Shown: positions 44,450 to 54,401, counted from the first letter of the stretch. The stretch is DNA of 64,000 nucleotides from Rosistilla oblonga (GCF_007751715.1 NZ_CP036292.1:4657339-4721338), one strand, 5' to 3'. A program made the numbers and translations. Notes: generated by a model from the sequence alone, not told the origin.

Positions 44450-46383
44450 TGATTTACGAACCCTCCACGATCGCCGTCGTGATCTTTTTGGCATTTGTTG
44501 GTCTGACGCTCGGCTTCAGCTTTTACCTTGGACGGCAAGCCAAATCGTCCGCCGGATTTTTTACCGCCCACGGACAGATCCCCTGGTTTGTCAACGGCGT
44601 CGCGTTTGCTGGCGATTATCTGTCAGCCGCTTCGTTCCTCGGAATCTGTGGGATGATCGCCTTTAGCGGTTACGATGGCTTTCTCTATTCGATCGGTTAC
44701 CTAGCCGGTTGGATCGTCGCGCTGTTTGTCGTCGCCGAACCGATGAAGCGCCTGGGCAAATTTACCTTCGCCGATGCTCTTAATTCAACGTTCAACTCGC
44801 GCGGCATCAAACTGGTTGTCGGCATCAGTACGCTGGTCGTCAGCATCTTCTATCTGATCCCGCAGATGGTTGGTGCGGGCGTGTTGATTCAACCGCTGCT
44901 CGGCTTCCCGCACTGGGTTGGCGTCGTCTTGGTTGGTGCCACGGTGATCTGCATCGTCACCTCCGCTGGCATGTTGTCGACGACCTGGGTTCAGTTCCTA
45001 AAAGGTTCGCTGCTGGTGATTTTCAGCGGCGTCCTGACATACATGATCTTGCAACGTGGCTTCACCGCGCAAGAGGGCGGAATCGACGGGCACGTCTTTC
45101 AAACCGTGGGCCCGCTGAGCTTGGAGAACATGGAATCCGAACTGCTCGCCACGCCGATGTTGGCAGGCGGCAAGATCGTTCCCGCGACGGGCGATTGGGA
45201 AGGCAAAGACTTTATCCGTACCCGCGACAGCGAAGGTGCGATGATCGTTTGGCGCATCGAAGAGGCTGGCGATGACAAAGTCAAACTGCTTGAAGGGCAA
45301 ATCCTTACCGAAACGGCCGATGGCGAGACCTTAGTCAACGGCTTGGTCAAGGGAACCGAAAAGGGCGGCGCCGAACTGCATCCGATCGGCTACATCAATA
45401 AGCTCAGCGGAGACCGCAAAGAGACCGGACCGCTCGGCTTTTTGTCGTTCTTCCGCGAACTGGGCGAAAGCGAAGTCACGCTATGGAGCGAGCAGAAGAT
45501 CGCCGACAGCGACGGCGCCAAATCGACGGTCTATTATCCGACATCGGTCTCCGGGTCGGAAGTCCTTCGCCCAGGCCGCAAGTTCACGGGCATTCGCAGC
45601 GACAACCCGCTCGATCGCCTGAATTTCTTGTCGCTGATGTTGGCTCTGTTCTGCGGAACCGCATCGCTGCCCCATATTTTGATCCGCTACTACACGGTTA
45701 AAGATGAAGCGGCGGCGCGAAAGAGTACGATCGTTGGAATCGCGGCGATCGGATTCTTTTATGTCCTAACGCTCTACATGGGACTCGGTGCGATGGCCAG
45801 CGGTGCGTTGGACGTCACGACTAGCAACATGTCGGCACCATTGTTGGCGAAGAGCATCAACGAGTGGTTGTTTGCGATCATTTCGGCGATCGCGTTTACG
45901 ACGGTTCTGGGAACGGTCAGCGGATTGATCATCGCATCGGCGGGTGCCGTCACCCACGATCTGCTCGTCTCGTCGCTCGGTTTCAAGTTGACGGGTGACG
46001 AAGAGGTTCGCGTCGCCAAACTAGCATCGATAACCGTCGGCGTGATCGCGATCGTGCTGGGGATTCTGTTCAAAGACCTGAACGTTAGCTTCTTGGTCGG
46101 GTGGGCATTCAGCATCGCAGCGTCGGCAAACCTGCCCGCGTTGATCATGTTGTTATTCTGGCGTGGCACGACGCATCAAGGAATCATCGCTGCGGTCACC
46201 GTGGGAATGGTTTCGTCGCTTGGCTGGATCCTGTTGAGTGGCGATACCTACGCGAAGGTCTACGGTCTCGATGCCGCCGACGCGATCGTTCCGTTCAGCC
46301 AACCGGGAATCGTCACGATCCCGCTGGGCTTCATTACGCTTGTCGTCGTCTCTTTGATGACGCGGCGCGATACGCCGAAATAA
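44449..46383 (+). CDS. actP: ActP-like sodium:solute (acetate) symporter with large extracytoplasmic insert
   Basis: This sodium/solute symporter-family protein has about 13 membrane helices. Landmarks are the N-terminal FYLGRQAKSSAGFFTAHGQI, the GDYLSAASFLG sodium-site helix, FCGTASLPHILIRYYTV, and the later AVTHDLLVSSL and FAIAASANLPAL-type helices. It should import acetate or other short monocarboxylates. At 644 residues it is about 95 longer than E. coli ActP despite a shorter C-terminus. The excess is a hydrophilic block at about residues 200-388 (from GFTAQEGGIDGHV to DNPLDRLNF), predicted to lie outside the membrane. The gene is coupled to DUF485. Substrate assignment is by family only. 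Confidence 0.88.
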   Translation: MIYEPSTIAVVIFLAFVGLTLGFSFYLGRQAKSSAGFFTAHGQIPWFVNGVAFAGDYLSAASFLGICGMIAFSGYDGFLYSIGYLAGWIVALFVVAEPMKRLGKFTFADALNSTFNSRGIKLVVGISTLVVSIFYLIPQMVGAGVLIQPLLGFPHWVGVVLVGATVICIVTSAGMLSTTWVQFLKGSLLVIFSGVLTYMILQRGFTAQEGGIDGHVFQTVGPLSLENMESELLATPMLAGGKIVPATGDWEGKDFIRTRDSEGAMIVWRIEEAGDDKVKLLEGQILTETADGETLVNGLVKGTEKGGAELHPIGYINKLSGDRKETGPLGFLSFFRELGESEVTLWSEQKIADSDGAKSTVYYPTSVSGSEVLRPGRKFTGIRSDNPLDRLNFLSLMLALFCGTASLPHILIRYYTVKDEAAARKSTIVGIAAIGFFYVLTLYMGLGAMASGALDVTTSNMSAPLLAKSINEWLFAIISAIAFTTVLGTVSGLIIASAGAVTHDLLVSSLGFKLTGDEEVRVAKLASITVGVIAIVLGILFKDLNVSFLVGWAFSIAASANLPALIMLLFWRGTTHQGIIAAVTVGMVSSLGWILLSGDTYAKVYGLDAADAIVPFSQPGIVTIPLGFITLVVVSLMTRRDTPK

Positions 46384-46416
46384 GCTTGCGTCGGCGATAC
46401 GCTAATGCATCCGCGC

Positions 46417-46446
46417 GGCCTTGATTGGTTCAATCCCATCAAGGCC
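46417..46446 (+). terminator. Strong hairpin after actP
   Basis: Arms at 46417-46428 and 46435-46446 (GGCCTTGATTGG against CCCATCAAGGCC) pair at 11 of 12 positions around the loop TTCAAT, 33 nt after the actP stop. There is no T run, so it may stabilise the 3' end of the message or act with Rho. Confidence 0.5.
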
Positions 46447-46675
46447 GCCGGCTTTCTGTGGCGAAGCGATTCGGCCGTGAGCGCGTCTCGTGGCTCGCGT
46501 CCCTCTTACACCGCATCCATCTGCCGCCGGTGCGCCCGCGGTGTCTCTACAACCAGCGGTTTACCGAGCGCCACCGCGGCATCTGTCACCGGGTATCTTG
46601 GGGTGGGATTGGACAATGCCACGGGAAAAAGCGGCGATCCCATCGTCCAGTCGCCTGCCCGACGCGCAGGCAATC

Positions 46676-46755
46676 CGTGATTGGTTTATAATCACGCAGA
46701 CTGTTGTTCAAACAACCTCCAGAACGGACAGAGAACAATTTTAGAGGGAATTGTT
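46676..46755 (+). promoter_or_regulatory. Sucrose operon promoter/leader region with three inverted repeats
   Basis: A perfect -10 box, TATAAT, is at 46687-46692; no good -35 is seen, which suggests activator dependence. The box is embedded in an inverted repeat, CGTGATT (46676-46682) and AATCACG (46690-46696). Two more follow: GTTGTT-CA-AACAAC (46703-46716), and AACAATT (46734-46740) with AATTGTT (46749-46755). The predicted leader to the sucrose-phosphate synthase start is about 295 nt. The rest of 46447-46993 holds no supported gene. Confidence 0.5.
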
Positions 46756-46993
46756 GGTCCAAAGATCGATGTTTTTCGGGATTCAATCGATACCGCACGC
46801 GGCTCCGATTCAATTGGCACGTCAATTGCTATCGTTATCGCTGCAAGGCGAGCCATGCCGGGACTCAGCGCGAGCGATGGCGGTTGCTCGCGCACCCCAC
46901 CGACTGAAAACGGAATCTGCTGCGAATCGGAGCCAAATACTTTGCGAGGGTTTGGATCTCAAGTGGCTTTGAAAATAAGGGCGGAAGCAAGCG

Positions 46994-49216
46994 ATGACTG
47001 CAATCATTCAAACCGGACACGAATTTTCACTCTCAACAACGCATCAGGACGATATGAGTCTGCTCGAGAAAGAGAACAATCTAAAAGTAACTCTCATCAG
47101 CTTACATGGGCTGATCCGCGTCAAAGATCCCGAACTGGGCCGCGATGCGGACACCGGCGGACAAATTAAATACGTGTTGGAAATGGCCCGCGAACTGGCG
47201 GCACAGCCCCACGTTCGAGAGGTAGAACTTCTGACCCGCCAGATCCTCGACCCTAAGATCGATCCCTGCTACGGGCAGCTCGAAGAACAGATCTGCGAAA
47301 ATGCAAAGCTGATCCGGATTCCGTTTGGCCCCAAACGCTATCTGCGGAAAGAAGGCCTGTGGCCCTACTTGGAACTGTTCATCGATCAGACGCTTGTCCA
47401 CTTCCGGCGCCACGGATTGCCCGACATCATTCACGGCCACTACGCCGATGCCGGGATGGCCGGCGCCCAACTGGCTCGCTTGCTGCACGTCCCCTTTGTC
47501 TTCACGGGGCACTCCCTGGGACGGGTGAAGCGGCAGCGTTTGGCATTAGGCAAAGCGAGCGAAGAGACACTCGAACGCCGCTACAAATTTGGACTCCGCA
47601 CCGAAGCGGAAGAGATGGCTCTCGAGACGGCGGCAATGGTTGTCACCAGCACCAGCCAAGAGGTGGAGCAGCAGTATTCGCTGTATCACCACTACGTTCC
47701 CGAACGGATGGAGGTGATTCCGCCGGGCGTTGATCTGGATCTCTTCACCCCAGCCACCGACGACTGGCAACCGCCTGCGATTGCCGACGAACTGGGGCGT
47801 TTTCTGCGCGATCCCGACAAACCGATGATCCTTACGTTGGCGCGGCCCGACGAACGCAAGAACCTCGAAAAATTGGTCGAGGTGTACGGCCAAAGCGAGG
47901 AACTGCAGAAGACAGCGAACCTCGTGCTGCTGATGGGCACCCGCGACGACCTGGGCGAATTGCCTCGCGGACAACGCCAGGTGATCGAAAACGTATTGCA
48001 CCTGATCGACCACTACGATCTCTACGGCAAGGTGGCTTATCCCAAGACGCATGCACCGGGGGACGTCCCGGAACTGTATCGCCTGGCGACTGTCGGTAAG
48101 GGAGTCTTCATCAACCCCGCGCTGACTGAACCGTTTGGACTGACGCTGCTGGAAGCGGGAGCAACCGGACTGCCGATCGTGGCTACAAACGACGGTGGCC
48201 CACGCGACATCATCGCAAATTGTGAAAACGGCCTGCTGATCGATCCAATGGATGGCGATGCGATCGAAAAGGCGCTGCTGCGAGTTCTCACCGATCCCGA
48301 ACAATGGCACGCTTGGTCGCAGGCGGGAATCGACGGAACGCGGAAACATTATTCCTGGAGCAATCACGCGCGACGCTACCTGCGCGACTTGAGCGACATC
48401 CTGGAACACTCAGCCAAGCCAGCTCTACTGTCTCGACCGCGAGCACGTCGAATCCCCGAGTTCGATCGACTGCTGATCACCGACCTCGACAACTCGTTGA
48501 CCGGCGACGACGAATCGCTACGCGAACTGATCGACGTCATCCAGCAACACGAAAACATCGGCTTCGGAATCGCCACCGGGCGACACCTTAACAGCGCGAT
48601 GGAGCTGATCGAGGAACTGGGGCTGCCGCGTCCCGACCTGATCGATACCGATGTCGGCACGCAGCTGCACTACGGCGCCGAACTGACCCCCGACCGAACT
48701 TGGCAAAAACAGATCGGATATGCCTGGCAGCCGCTGGAAATCCATAAAGCGTTGGATGATCTGCCCGGATTTTACCGGCAGACCGACGACCATCAATCGG
48801 AATACAAGGTTAGCTACGAGATCGATCCGGATACTTCTCCGTCGGTGACCGAAATCAAAAAGAAGCTTCGTGAAGCAGGCCTTCGTGCTAAGGTTGTGCT
48901 GTCGTTGGGAATGTATTTAGACATCATCCCAGTCCGCGGCGGCAGCGACCTTTCGATGCGTCACCTGCTTTGGAAGTGGGGATTTTCGCCCGAAAATGTA
49001 CTGGTCGCCGGCGACTCGGGGAACGACGCGGGAATGCTGCTGGGCCGAACGCTTGGCGTTGTCGTGGGCAATCACGGCCCCGAACTGGAGCGTTTGCGAA
49101 ACCGTCCGCGAATCTATTTCGCCGAGGGTGAACACGCTCGGGGAATCCTTGAAGGCATCGAATATTACAACTTCCTAGAGAACATCGTCATCCCGAATGA
49201 TCGTATCGAATCCTAA
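46994..49216 (+). CDS. Sucrose-phosphate synthase with C-terminal phosphatase-like domain
   Basis: The 740-residue protein joins a GT-B glycosyltransferase (about residues 30-480) to a HAD domain (about 495-735). Sucrose-synthesis features include [46 protein letters not shown] and the nucleotide-sugar site [21 protein letters not shown]. The HAD part retains DLDNSLTG with both aspartates and [10 protein letters not shown], so it may be an active sucrose-phosphate phosphatase. The protein would make sucrose-6-phosphate from UDP-glucose and fructose-6-phosphate and perhaps dephosphorylate it. The start codon of the next gene lies within its 3' end (20-nt overlap), indicating an operon. ATG at 47054 is an alternative start. 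Confidence 0.92.
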   Translation: MTAIIQTGHEFSLSTTHQDDMSLLEKENNLKVTLISLHGLIRVKDPELGRDADTGGQIKYVLEMARELAAQPHVREVELLTRQILDPKIDPCYGQLEEQICENAKLIRIPFGPKRYLRKEGLWPYLELFIDQTLVHFRRHGLPDIIHGHYADAGMAGAQLARLLHVPFVFTGHSLGRVKRQRLALGKASEETLERRYKFGLRTEAEEMALETAAMVVTSTSQEVEQQYSLYHHYVPERMEVIPPGVDLDLFTPATDDWQPPAIADELGRFLRDPDKPMILTLARPDERKNLEKLVEVYGQSEELQKTANLVLLMGTRDDLGELPRGQRQVIENVLHLIDHYDLYGKVAYPKTHAPGDVPELYRLATVGKGVFINPALTEPFGLTLLEAGATGLPIVATNDGGPRDIIANCENGLLIDPMDGDAIEKALLRVLTDPEQWHAWSQAGIDGTRKHYSWSNHARRYLRDLSDILEHSAKPALLSRPRARRIPEFDRLLITDLDNSLTGDDESLRELIDVIQQHENIGFGIATGRHLNSAMELIEELGLPRPDLIDTDVGTQLHYGAELTPDRTWQKQIGYAWQPLEIHKALDDLPGFYRQTDDHQSEYKVSYEIDPDTSPSVTEIKKKLREAGLRAKVVLSLGMYLDIIPVRGGSDLSMRHLLWKWGFSPENVLVAGDSGNDAGMLLGRTLGVVVGNHGPELERLRNRPRIYFAEGEHARGILEGIEYYNFLENIVIPNDRIES

Positions 49217-51203
49217 CGGAGTCAACTCGCGAGCCAGAGGTTCCGCCGCAGAGACCTATCAATTCGAAGCCGATCTGTCGCTGAAGCGTCTTCGCGACGT
49301 GCTGGATGCAACGTGGCAGCGTTTGGATGTCGAACCGGATGTCGTTCACGAGTTCGAGGTCCGACTGGAACAGCATTGGCGTCCGCTGTTCCGGTTGTTG
49401 ATGCATCTGTACGGATCACGCTACGATTTCTTCTACCACCTGCAGCAGATCGTGATCACTGCGGCGGAGGCTTGGGCTGCGCGGTCTCCCATCTTGCGGG
49501 CCCAAGATTACCACCGGATCAACGAACCCGATTGGTTTACCTCGCAGAAGGTGGTCGGTGGCGCGTTGTATGTCGATCTGTTCAGCGAAAACCTGGGTAA
49601 GCTGCGGCAACACATTGGCTATTTCAAAGAGCTTGGCCTCACCTACCTGCACCTGATGCCGCTGTTTGCCGTTCGCCCGGGCGACAATGACGGTGGGTAT
49701 GCGATCAGCAACTATCGCAGCGTCGACCCTCGCCTTGGAACTGTCGAGGACCTGCGTCTGCTAGCGGATGAACTGCGCGAAGCTGGCATCGTGCTGGTGC
49801 TCGACTTTGTCTTCAACCACACCTCCGAAGACCACGAATGGGCGCTGCAAGCGCAAGCCGGCGACGTCGAATACCAGAACTTCTACTACATCTTTCCCGA
49901 TCGCGAGATCCCCGATCAATACGAACGGACGCTGCGGGAGATCTTCCCCACGGTCCGGCGTGGCAACTTCACGTGGCACGACGGGATGCAGCAGTGGGTC
50001 TGGACCACATTTAACAACTTCCAGTGGGACCTGAACTACAGTAACCCCGCGGTCTTCCGGGCGATGCTGGAGGAACTGTTCTTCATCGCCAATACCGGCG
50101 TCGATATCCTGCGGCTCGATGCGGTCGCGTTCATCTGGAAGCAGATGGGGACGGGGTGCGAGAACCTGCCCGAAGCCCACATGCTGATCCAGGCCTTCAA
50201 TCGACTGTGCAGCATCGCGACGCCGGGGCTGCTGTTCAAATCCGAAGCGATCGTACACCCCGATGATGTCGTCAAATACATCGGCGAACGCGAGTGTCAA
50301 ATCTCGTACAACCCGACTCTAATGGCGTTGCTTTGGGAATCGCTTGCGACGCGGCGCGTGAGCTTGCTTGCTCAATCGCTGAGCCATCGTCACCAACTGC
50401 CTCCACGGACCGCGTGGGTCAACTACCTGCGGTGCCACGACGACATCGGTTGGACATTCGACGACGCCGATGCCGCGGCGGTCGGCATCAATGGTTACGA
50501 CCACCGAAATTTCCTGAACCGGTTCTACACCGGACAGTTCGAAGGCTCATTCGCACGTGGAGTTCCGTTCCAGGAAAACGTGCAGACAGGCGACATGCGG
50601 ATCTCCGGCACGATGGCCTCACTGGCTGGACTGGAACAAGCGATCGAAGAGGACTCCGAGGAGCTGAAGGAACTCGCGATCCGGCGGATGCTTTTGCTGC
50701 AGGGCATCACGCTCAGCATCGGCGGGATCCCGCTGCTTTATCTCGGCGAAGAGTGGGGGATGCTGAACGATTACGACTTCGTCAAAGACCCCGCCAAAGC
50801 TGGCGACACGCGATGGATCCACCGACCGAAGATGCAGTGGCATTATCTCGATGAACTCGATGACCACATCGCTTCGGACAGCCAATCGATCCGGTCGCGG
50901 ATCTTTTTGTCTCTGCAGCGATTGATCGCGTTGCGGGAATCACTGCCCGCCCTTGCGGGCCAGCAGATGCAGCTTGTCGATCTGGGGAATTCCCACGTAT
51001 TGTGTTTCGTGCGAATGCACGAGGCGCACCGCCTGATCGTGATCGCCAACTTCTGCGAATCCCCGCAAACGATCGCTGGCAACCTGTTGCGGACGACCGG
51101 GCTGGGACGCTTTTTTGAAGACGCGATCTCCGGGGAAACAATTTCAACAAGCGAGCCGTTCGAACTGGATTCGTATCAGATCATGTGGCTGGAACGCTGC
51201 TAA
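49197..51203 (+). CDS. Amylosucrase (GH13 subfamily 4)
   Basis: The 668-residue protein has the amylosucrase N-terminal helical domain, the GH13 barrel and the catalytic triad: [10 protein letters not shown] (nucleophile Asp), [11 protein letters not shown] (acid/base Glu) and [11 protein letters not shown] (transition-state Asp). [14 protein letters not shown] is typical of the sucrose-acting subgroup. Amylosucrase splits sucrose and transfers glucose to alpha-1,4-glucans, releasing fructose; sucrose hydrolase is the main alternative. It overlaps the sucrose-phosphate synthase gene by 20 nt and is followed by a phosphatase gene, so sucrose made by this operon can be channelled to a glycogen-like store. 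There is no signal peptide. Confidence 0.92.
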   Translation: MIVSNPNGVNSRARGSAAETYQFEADLSLKRLRDVLDATWQRLDVEPDVVHEFEVRLEQHWRPLFRLLMHLYGSRYDFFYHLQQIVITAAEAWAARSPILRAQDYHRINEPDWFTSQKVVGGALYVDLFSENLGKLRQHIGYFKELGLTYLHLMPLFAVRPGDNDGGYAISNYRSVDPRLGTVEDLRLLADELREAGIVLVLDFVFNHTSEDHEWALQAQAGDVEYQNFYYIFPDREIPDQYERTLREIFPTVRRGNFTWHDGMQQWVWTTFNNFQWDLNYSNPAVFRAMLEELFFIANTGVDILRLDAVAFIWKQMGTGCENLPEAHMLIQAFNRLCSIATPGLLFKSEAIVHPDDVVKYIGERECQISYNPTLMALLWESLATRRVSLLAQSLSHRHQLPPRTAWVNYLRCHDDIGWTFDDADAAAVGINGYDHRNFLNRFYTGQFEGSFARGVPFQENVQTGDMRISGTMASLAGLEQAIEEDSEELKELAIRRMLLLQGITLSIGGIPLLYLGEEWGMLNDYDFVKDPAKAGDTRWIHRPKMQWHYLDELDDHIASDSQSIRSRIFLSLQRLIALRESLPALAGQQMQLVDLGNSHVLCFVRMHEAHRLIVIANFCESPQTIAGNLLRTTGLGRFFEDAISGETISTSEPFELDSYQIMWLERC

Positions 51204-51243
51204 TTCGGCCCCGACATGGAAGCCGGCTGCCCTCTACGGAACA

Positions 51244-52074
51244 ATGGAAATGCAGGAAACGAAACCACAGCTATCGTCCCCCAACGTCTTGGCAACCGAC
51301 CTCGATGGCACGCTGATCCCGCTGAACAACGACGCCACCAATCGCCGCGACCTCGCTCGATTGCGATCGCACTTCGAATCGAGCGACCGCACGTTGGTCT
51401 TCGTAACGGGCCGCCATCTGCAATCGGCGCAACAAGCGATCGCTGATTTCGATCTCCCCGTCCCCGATTGGATCATCTGCGACGTCGGCACCACGATCTG
51501 CAAGTCCGATGGCAGCGGCGACTTCCTGTCGGTGAAAGGCTACGAAGCGCGACTGGCACAACTGACCGAAGGCTTGTCCCAGGAAGCGGTCCGCACAGCC
51601 CTAACACCGCTTACCGGATTGAGGCTGCAGGAACCGGAGAAACAGGGGCGGTTTAAGTTGAGCTATTACGCGGACCAATCCGAACTCGCGTCGCTAACGC
51701 AACAGGTAGCCGACCGAATCGCAACCCTTCCCTACTCGATGATCTCCAGCGTCGACCCATTCAACGGGGACGGGCTGATCGACTTGTTACCTCAAGGGGC
51801 GTCAAAGGCTTATGCGCTGCAGTGGTGGACGGCGGAAACCGGTCGCTCGGCGACTGATCTCGTCTTCGCAGGCGACTCGGGCAACGACTTGGCTGCCCTG
51901 ACGGCGGGCTACCGCACGATCGTTGTCGGTAACGCCGACGCAAGTGTTGTCGACGCGGCGCGACTAGCGCACCACAAAGCAGGCTGGACAGATCGACTGC
52001 ATCTAGCAAAAGCTTGCGCTACCAGCGGGGTACTCGAAGGGTGCCGTTTCCACGGCTTGATCGCCGACGCGTAA
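51244..52074 (+). CDS. Sucrose-phosphate phosphatase (HAD superfamily)
   Basis: The 276-residue protein shows the Cof/SPP-type HAD motifs: LATDLDGTLIP (nucleophile and acid/base aspartates), VFVTGRHLQSA, and FAGDSGNDLAAL with the magnesium-binding aspartates, and a C2 cap between. Its best-supported role is removing phosphate from sucrose-6-phosphate, completing the pathway of the two upstream genes. It starts 40 nt after the amylosucrase stop; the open frame extends upstream into that gene, but ATG at 51244 (or 51250) gives the usual family start. It partly duplicates the HAD domain fused to the synthase. Confidence 0.9.
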   Translation: MEMQETKPQLSSPNVLATDLDGTLIPLNNDATNRRDLARLRSHFESSDRTLVFVTGRHLQSAQQAIADFDLPVPDWIICDVGTTICKSDGSGDFLSVKGYEARLAQLTEGLSQEAVRTALTPLTGLRLQEPEKQGRFKLSYYADQSELASLTQQVADRIATLPYSMISSVDPFNGDGLIDLLPQGASKAYALQWWTAETGRSATDLVFAGDSGNDLAALTAGYRTIVVGNADASVVDAARLAHHKAGWTDRLHLAKACATSGVLEGCRFHGLIADA

Positions 52075-52131
52075 CGAGCCGCGGTGCCAGAGAAAGAGCC
52101 TGGCAAGAAACGCTAAAACTTATGTCGGCGC

Positions 52132-52172
52132 ATAAAAACGCCCGCTCAGGCGGGGCAGGTACCCGAGCGGGC
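52132..52172 (-). terminator. Intrinsic terminator of the candidate small RNA
   Basis: The minus strand reads GCCCGCTC, a loop, GAGCGGGC, then GTTTTTATG. An 8-bp GC-rich stem followed by five T's is a standard Rho-independent terminator. On the plus strand the stem is not followed by T's, so it is oriented for the minus strand only. Confidence 0.75.
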
Positions 52173-52237
52173 CTAAATCCGGTGAGAACGGGGCAGTAAT
52201 CTCACCGGAAAGCTTCAAAAGCTTGCGTTGTTTCGAT
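52133..52237 (-). ncRNA. Candidate small RNA with twin C-rich hairpin loops
   Basis: A transcript of about 105 nt is predicted from a near-consensus promoter (52244-52271) to an intrinsic terminator. Three hairpins are visible on the minus strand. The first is AAGCTT-TTG-AAGCTT (about 52224-52210). The second, at 52208-52179, has a 9-bp stem CCGGTGAGA/TCTCACCGG and loop TTACTGCCCCGT. The third, at 52172-52140, has an 8-bp stem GCCCGCTC/GAGCGGGC and a loop containing TACCTGCCCCG. Two loops thus display nearly the same TAC(C)TGCCCCG sequence, as in trans-acting RNAs with repeated seed loops. No open reading frame of note lies inside. It is convergent with the sucrose phosphatase gene. I do not recognise a known family. 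Confidence 0.65.
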
Positions 52238-52243
52238 GACCTC

Positions 52244-52271
52244 ATTCTAAAGTCGATCCTTATAGTGTCAA
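52244..52271 (-). promoter_or_regulatory. Promoter of the candidate small RNA
   Basis: On the minus strand, a perfect TTGACA (52271-52266), a 16-nt spacer and TAGAAT (52249-52244, five of six matches to TATAAT) form the best sigma-70 promoter seen in the window. Transcription should start near 52237. No protein-coding start lies downstream before the terminator. Confidence 0.7.
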
Positions 52272-52525
52272 CGGCTCCGTCAGAAAAATCAGCAAGAAAA
52301 TCGCCAGATCGTGCAGTTTCCTTCAAGAGTTTGCGCAGGCTTGTTATTCCCCCCACAACTGCTGGCGTTTCCCGCGTGACTCAGCGACGCCGCAGCGAAT
52401 CGGCAGAGACGCCGATTAGTCGATAAAGGCTGGGAAAACGCCAAGTGCAGGTCGCTCGGACGATGCTATCCGGCGGTGGATAGAGATCGCGGAAACGCAC
52501 GTTTGTCGAAATCCAAGGGCGTGTT

Positions 52526-53974
52526 ATGATTGCCAAAATGAATGAGTCAGCAGCCACATCTCAAGAAGAATTTTCGGACCTGATCGACAATTTGTCGGTT
52601 TTGGTTGTCGACAACGATCGCGCCCATGCCAGAGCGATGACCGAGAGCCTGGAGAAAGTCGGATACCGATGCCAGGTCGCCGTCAGCGGCCCCGAGGGTT
52701 CGAAGCTGATCGAATCGGAACATTTTGACATCGTGATCACCGACATGGTGATGAATGATATCGATGGGATGGAAATCCTGCGTCTGACCCGCCAGCGGCT
52801 TCCCGATTGCGAAGTTGTCATGGTCACCGGGCACGCGACGGTCCCGACGGCTGTCGAAGCGATGCAGCATGGCGCGTTCAACTTCCTGGAAAAACCGATC
52901 ACGCCCAATCGCTTGCGAGCGATCACGGCGAAGGCTGTCGAAGCGATCAGCCTGCGACGCAAGAACACCGAACTGCACCAGCGTCTGGACGAAAAGTTCG
53001 GCTTCGAAGGGATCGTCTTTGCCAGCGCCGAGATGCAGGCGGTGATCGATCGTTTAAAACGAATCGCCCCCACCGATGCAACCGTATTGATCACCGGCGA
53101 AAACGGAACCGGCAAGGAGCTTGTCGCACAAGCGATCCACCAAAACAGCCCACGCAAAGCGAAGCGGATCGTGGCGCTGAATACGGGAGCGATCGCCGAG
53201 AACCTTGTCGAGAGCGAACTGTTCGGGCACGTCAAAGGTTCGTTTACCGATGCGATCGGCGATCGCGTTGGAGCGTTCGAATATGCCAACGGAGGTTCGC
53301 TGTTCCTGGACGAAGTCGGCGACATGCCGATGAGCACGCAAATCAAGCTGCTGCGTGTTTTGGAGGAGCACCGAATCACGCGTGTCGGCGACAACAAACC
53401 GATCAAAGTGAATGTTCGCCTGGTCAGCGCGACAAACCGACCGCTGGACGAGATGGTCAATGCAGGAACCTTCCGCAGCGATCTCTATTTCCGATTGAAG
53501 GTCGTCACCGTCCGGATCCCGCCGCTTCGCGAGCGTCGCGACGATATCATTCCCTTGATGGATCATTTCCGCAAGCAATTCCTGAAGCGGCACGGCAAGC
53601 CGAGCGCCGCCTTCTCCCCGGCGGTTACGAAGCGGTTCTTTGCCTACGACTGGCCAGGCAACGTTCGCGAACTGCGAAACTTTGTCGACACGATGGTCGT
53701 CCTGGATACCGACGAAGTCCTCGACATCGACGACCTGCCGCCGGAACTCGCTGATGTCGATGACACTACCGTCGCCGGACAACTCGGCGGCGACATGAGC
53801 CTGCTCGGCAAACCGCTCGCCGAAATCGAGCGCTGGGCGATCGAAGAGACGCTGAAATTGACCGGCGGCAATCGCGAAGAGGCGGCGCGGATTCTAGAGA
53901 TTGGTGCCCGCACTCTGTACCGTCGACTGGACCAATACCGGGGGAAAGAGGAGAACGCGTCGGAGTCGGAATGA
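52526..53974 (+). CDS. NtrC-family sigma-54-dependent response regulator
   Basis: The 482-residue protein has a receiver domain with phospho-acceptor Asp73 (DIVITDMVM), acidic residues near 29-31 and Lys123 (LEKPI). An AAA+ domain follows, with Walker A GENGTGKE (191-198) and Walker B SLFLDEVGD. A Fis-type helix-turn-helix lies at the end (GNREEAARILEIGARTLYRRL). The sigma-54 contact loop, normally GAFTGA, is GSFTDA (238-243). The threonine is kept, so activity is likely but contact may differ. AAGGG lies upstream of ATG 52526. No partner kinase is adjacent. Confidence 0.93.
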   Translation: MIAKMNESAATSQEEFSDLIDNLSVLVVDNDRAHARAMTESLEKVGYRCQVAVSGPEGSKLIESEHFDIVITDMVMNDIDGMEILRLTRQRLPDCEVVMVTGHATVPTAVEAMQHGAFNFLEKPITPNRLRAITAKAVEAISLRRKNTELHQRLDEKFGFEGIVFASAEMQAVIDRLKRIAPTDATVLITGENGTGKELVAQAIHQNSPRKAKRIVALNTGAIAENLVESELFGHVKGSFTDAIGDRVGAFEYANGGSLFLDEVGDMPMSTQIKLLRVLEEHRITRVGDNKPIKVNVRLVSATNRPLDEMVNAGTFRSDLYFRLKVVTVRIPPLRERRDDIIPLMDHFRKQFLKRHGKPSAAFSPAVTKRFFAYDWPGNVRELRNFVDTMVVLDTDEVLDIDDLPPELADVDDTTVAGQLGGDMSLLGKPLAEIERWAIEETLKLTGGNREEAARILEIGARTLYRRLDQYRGKEENASESE

Positions 53975-54401
53975 TTTAACCTTAAAATTTTACTCCTATC
54001 GCGTTTGTCCGACTTGCGGTAAACTGCCTGCCATCATCGAGCCTCAAAGAACTGCACGGCTTTGATGGGTCAAGCGAAAGTAGACGTTGACCCCCGCGAA
54101 TCCTAGGCAATGACCCTAGAATTCCAATCGCGGCTCGATAGCGACGAGGTCTTCCATCATGTTGCCAACGCCACTCGATTGGCCACAGCAGCAATTGCGA
54201 ACGACAGATTGTATGACGCGCCACGCACCGGCATGACGGGTATAACCCGCAATCCATTGGCGAATTTGAGTCAACTCTGTATCTATCGCACCATCAAGGT
54301 GAAGCAGTGTCGCTTGCGTCTAACCCGACTCCGTTGCGACAACTGATTCCTGCCTCATTCCACTCATATCCGGCAGGATCCGATCCCTTCATGGAATCCC
54401 T
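53975..54401. other. Long intergenic region / possible helicase leader
   Basis: No gene is supported in these 427 nt. TTGACC at 54087 and TAGAAT at 54117 resemble promoter boxes but are 24 nt apart, too far for one promoter. DEAD-box helicase genes of the cold-shock class often have long leaders, so part of this may be an untranslated leader. Confidence 0.4.

Noticed and set aside
46425-46440. TGGTTCAATCCCA resembles a tRNA T-arm
   Set aside because: The T-stem would have two mismatches, and no acceptor stem, D-arm or anticodon arm can be drawn around it. It is better explained as part of the hairpin at 46417-46446.
46405-46680. Short open frames between actP and the sucrose operon
   Set aside because: No ribosome site, low-complexity Ser/Arg-rich translations overlapping in several frames, and no recognisable domain.
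52132-52208. Possible mini-ykkC (guanidine-II) riboswitch because of two tandem hairpins
   Set aside because: The loops are 12 nt or longer and C-rich rather than the short ACGR loops of that class, and the element ends in its own terminator on the minus strand with no gene downstream.
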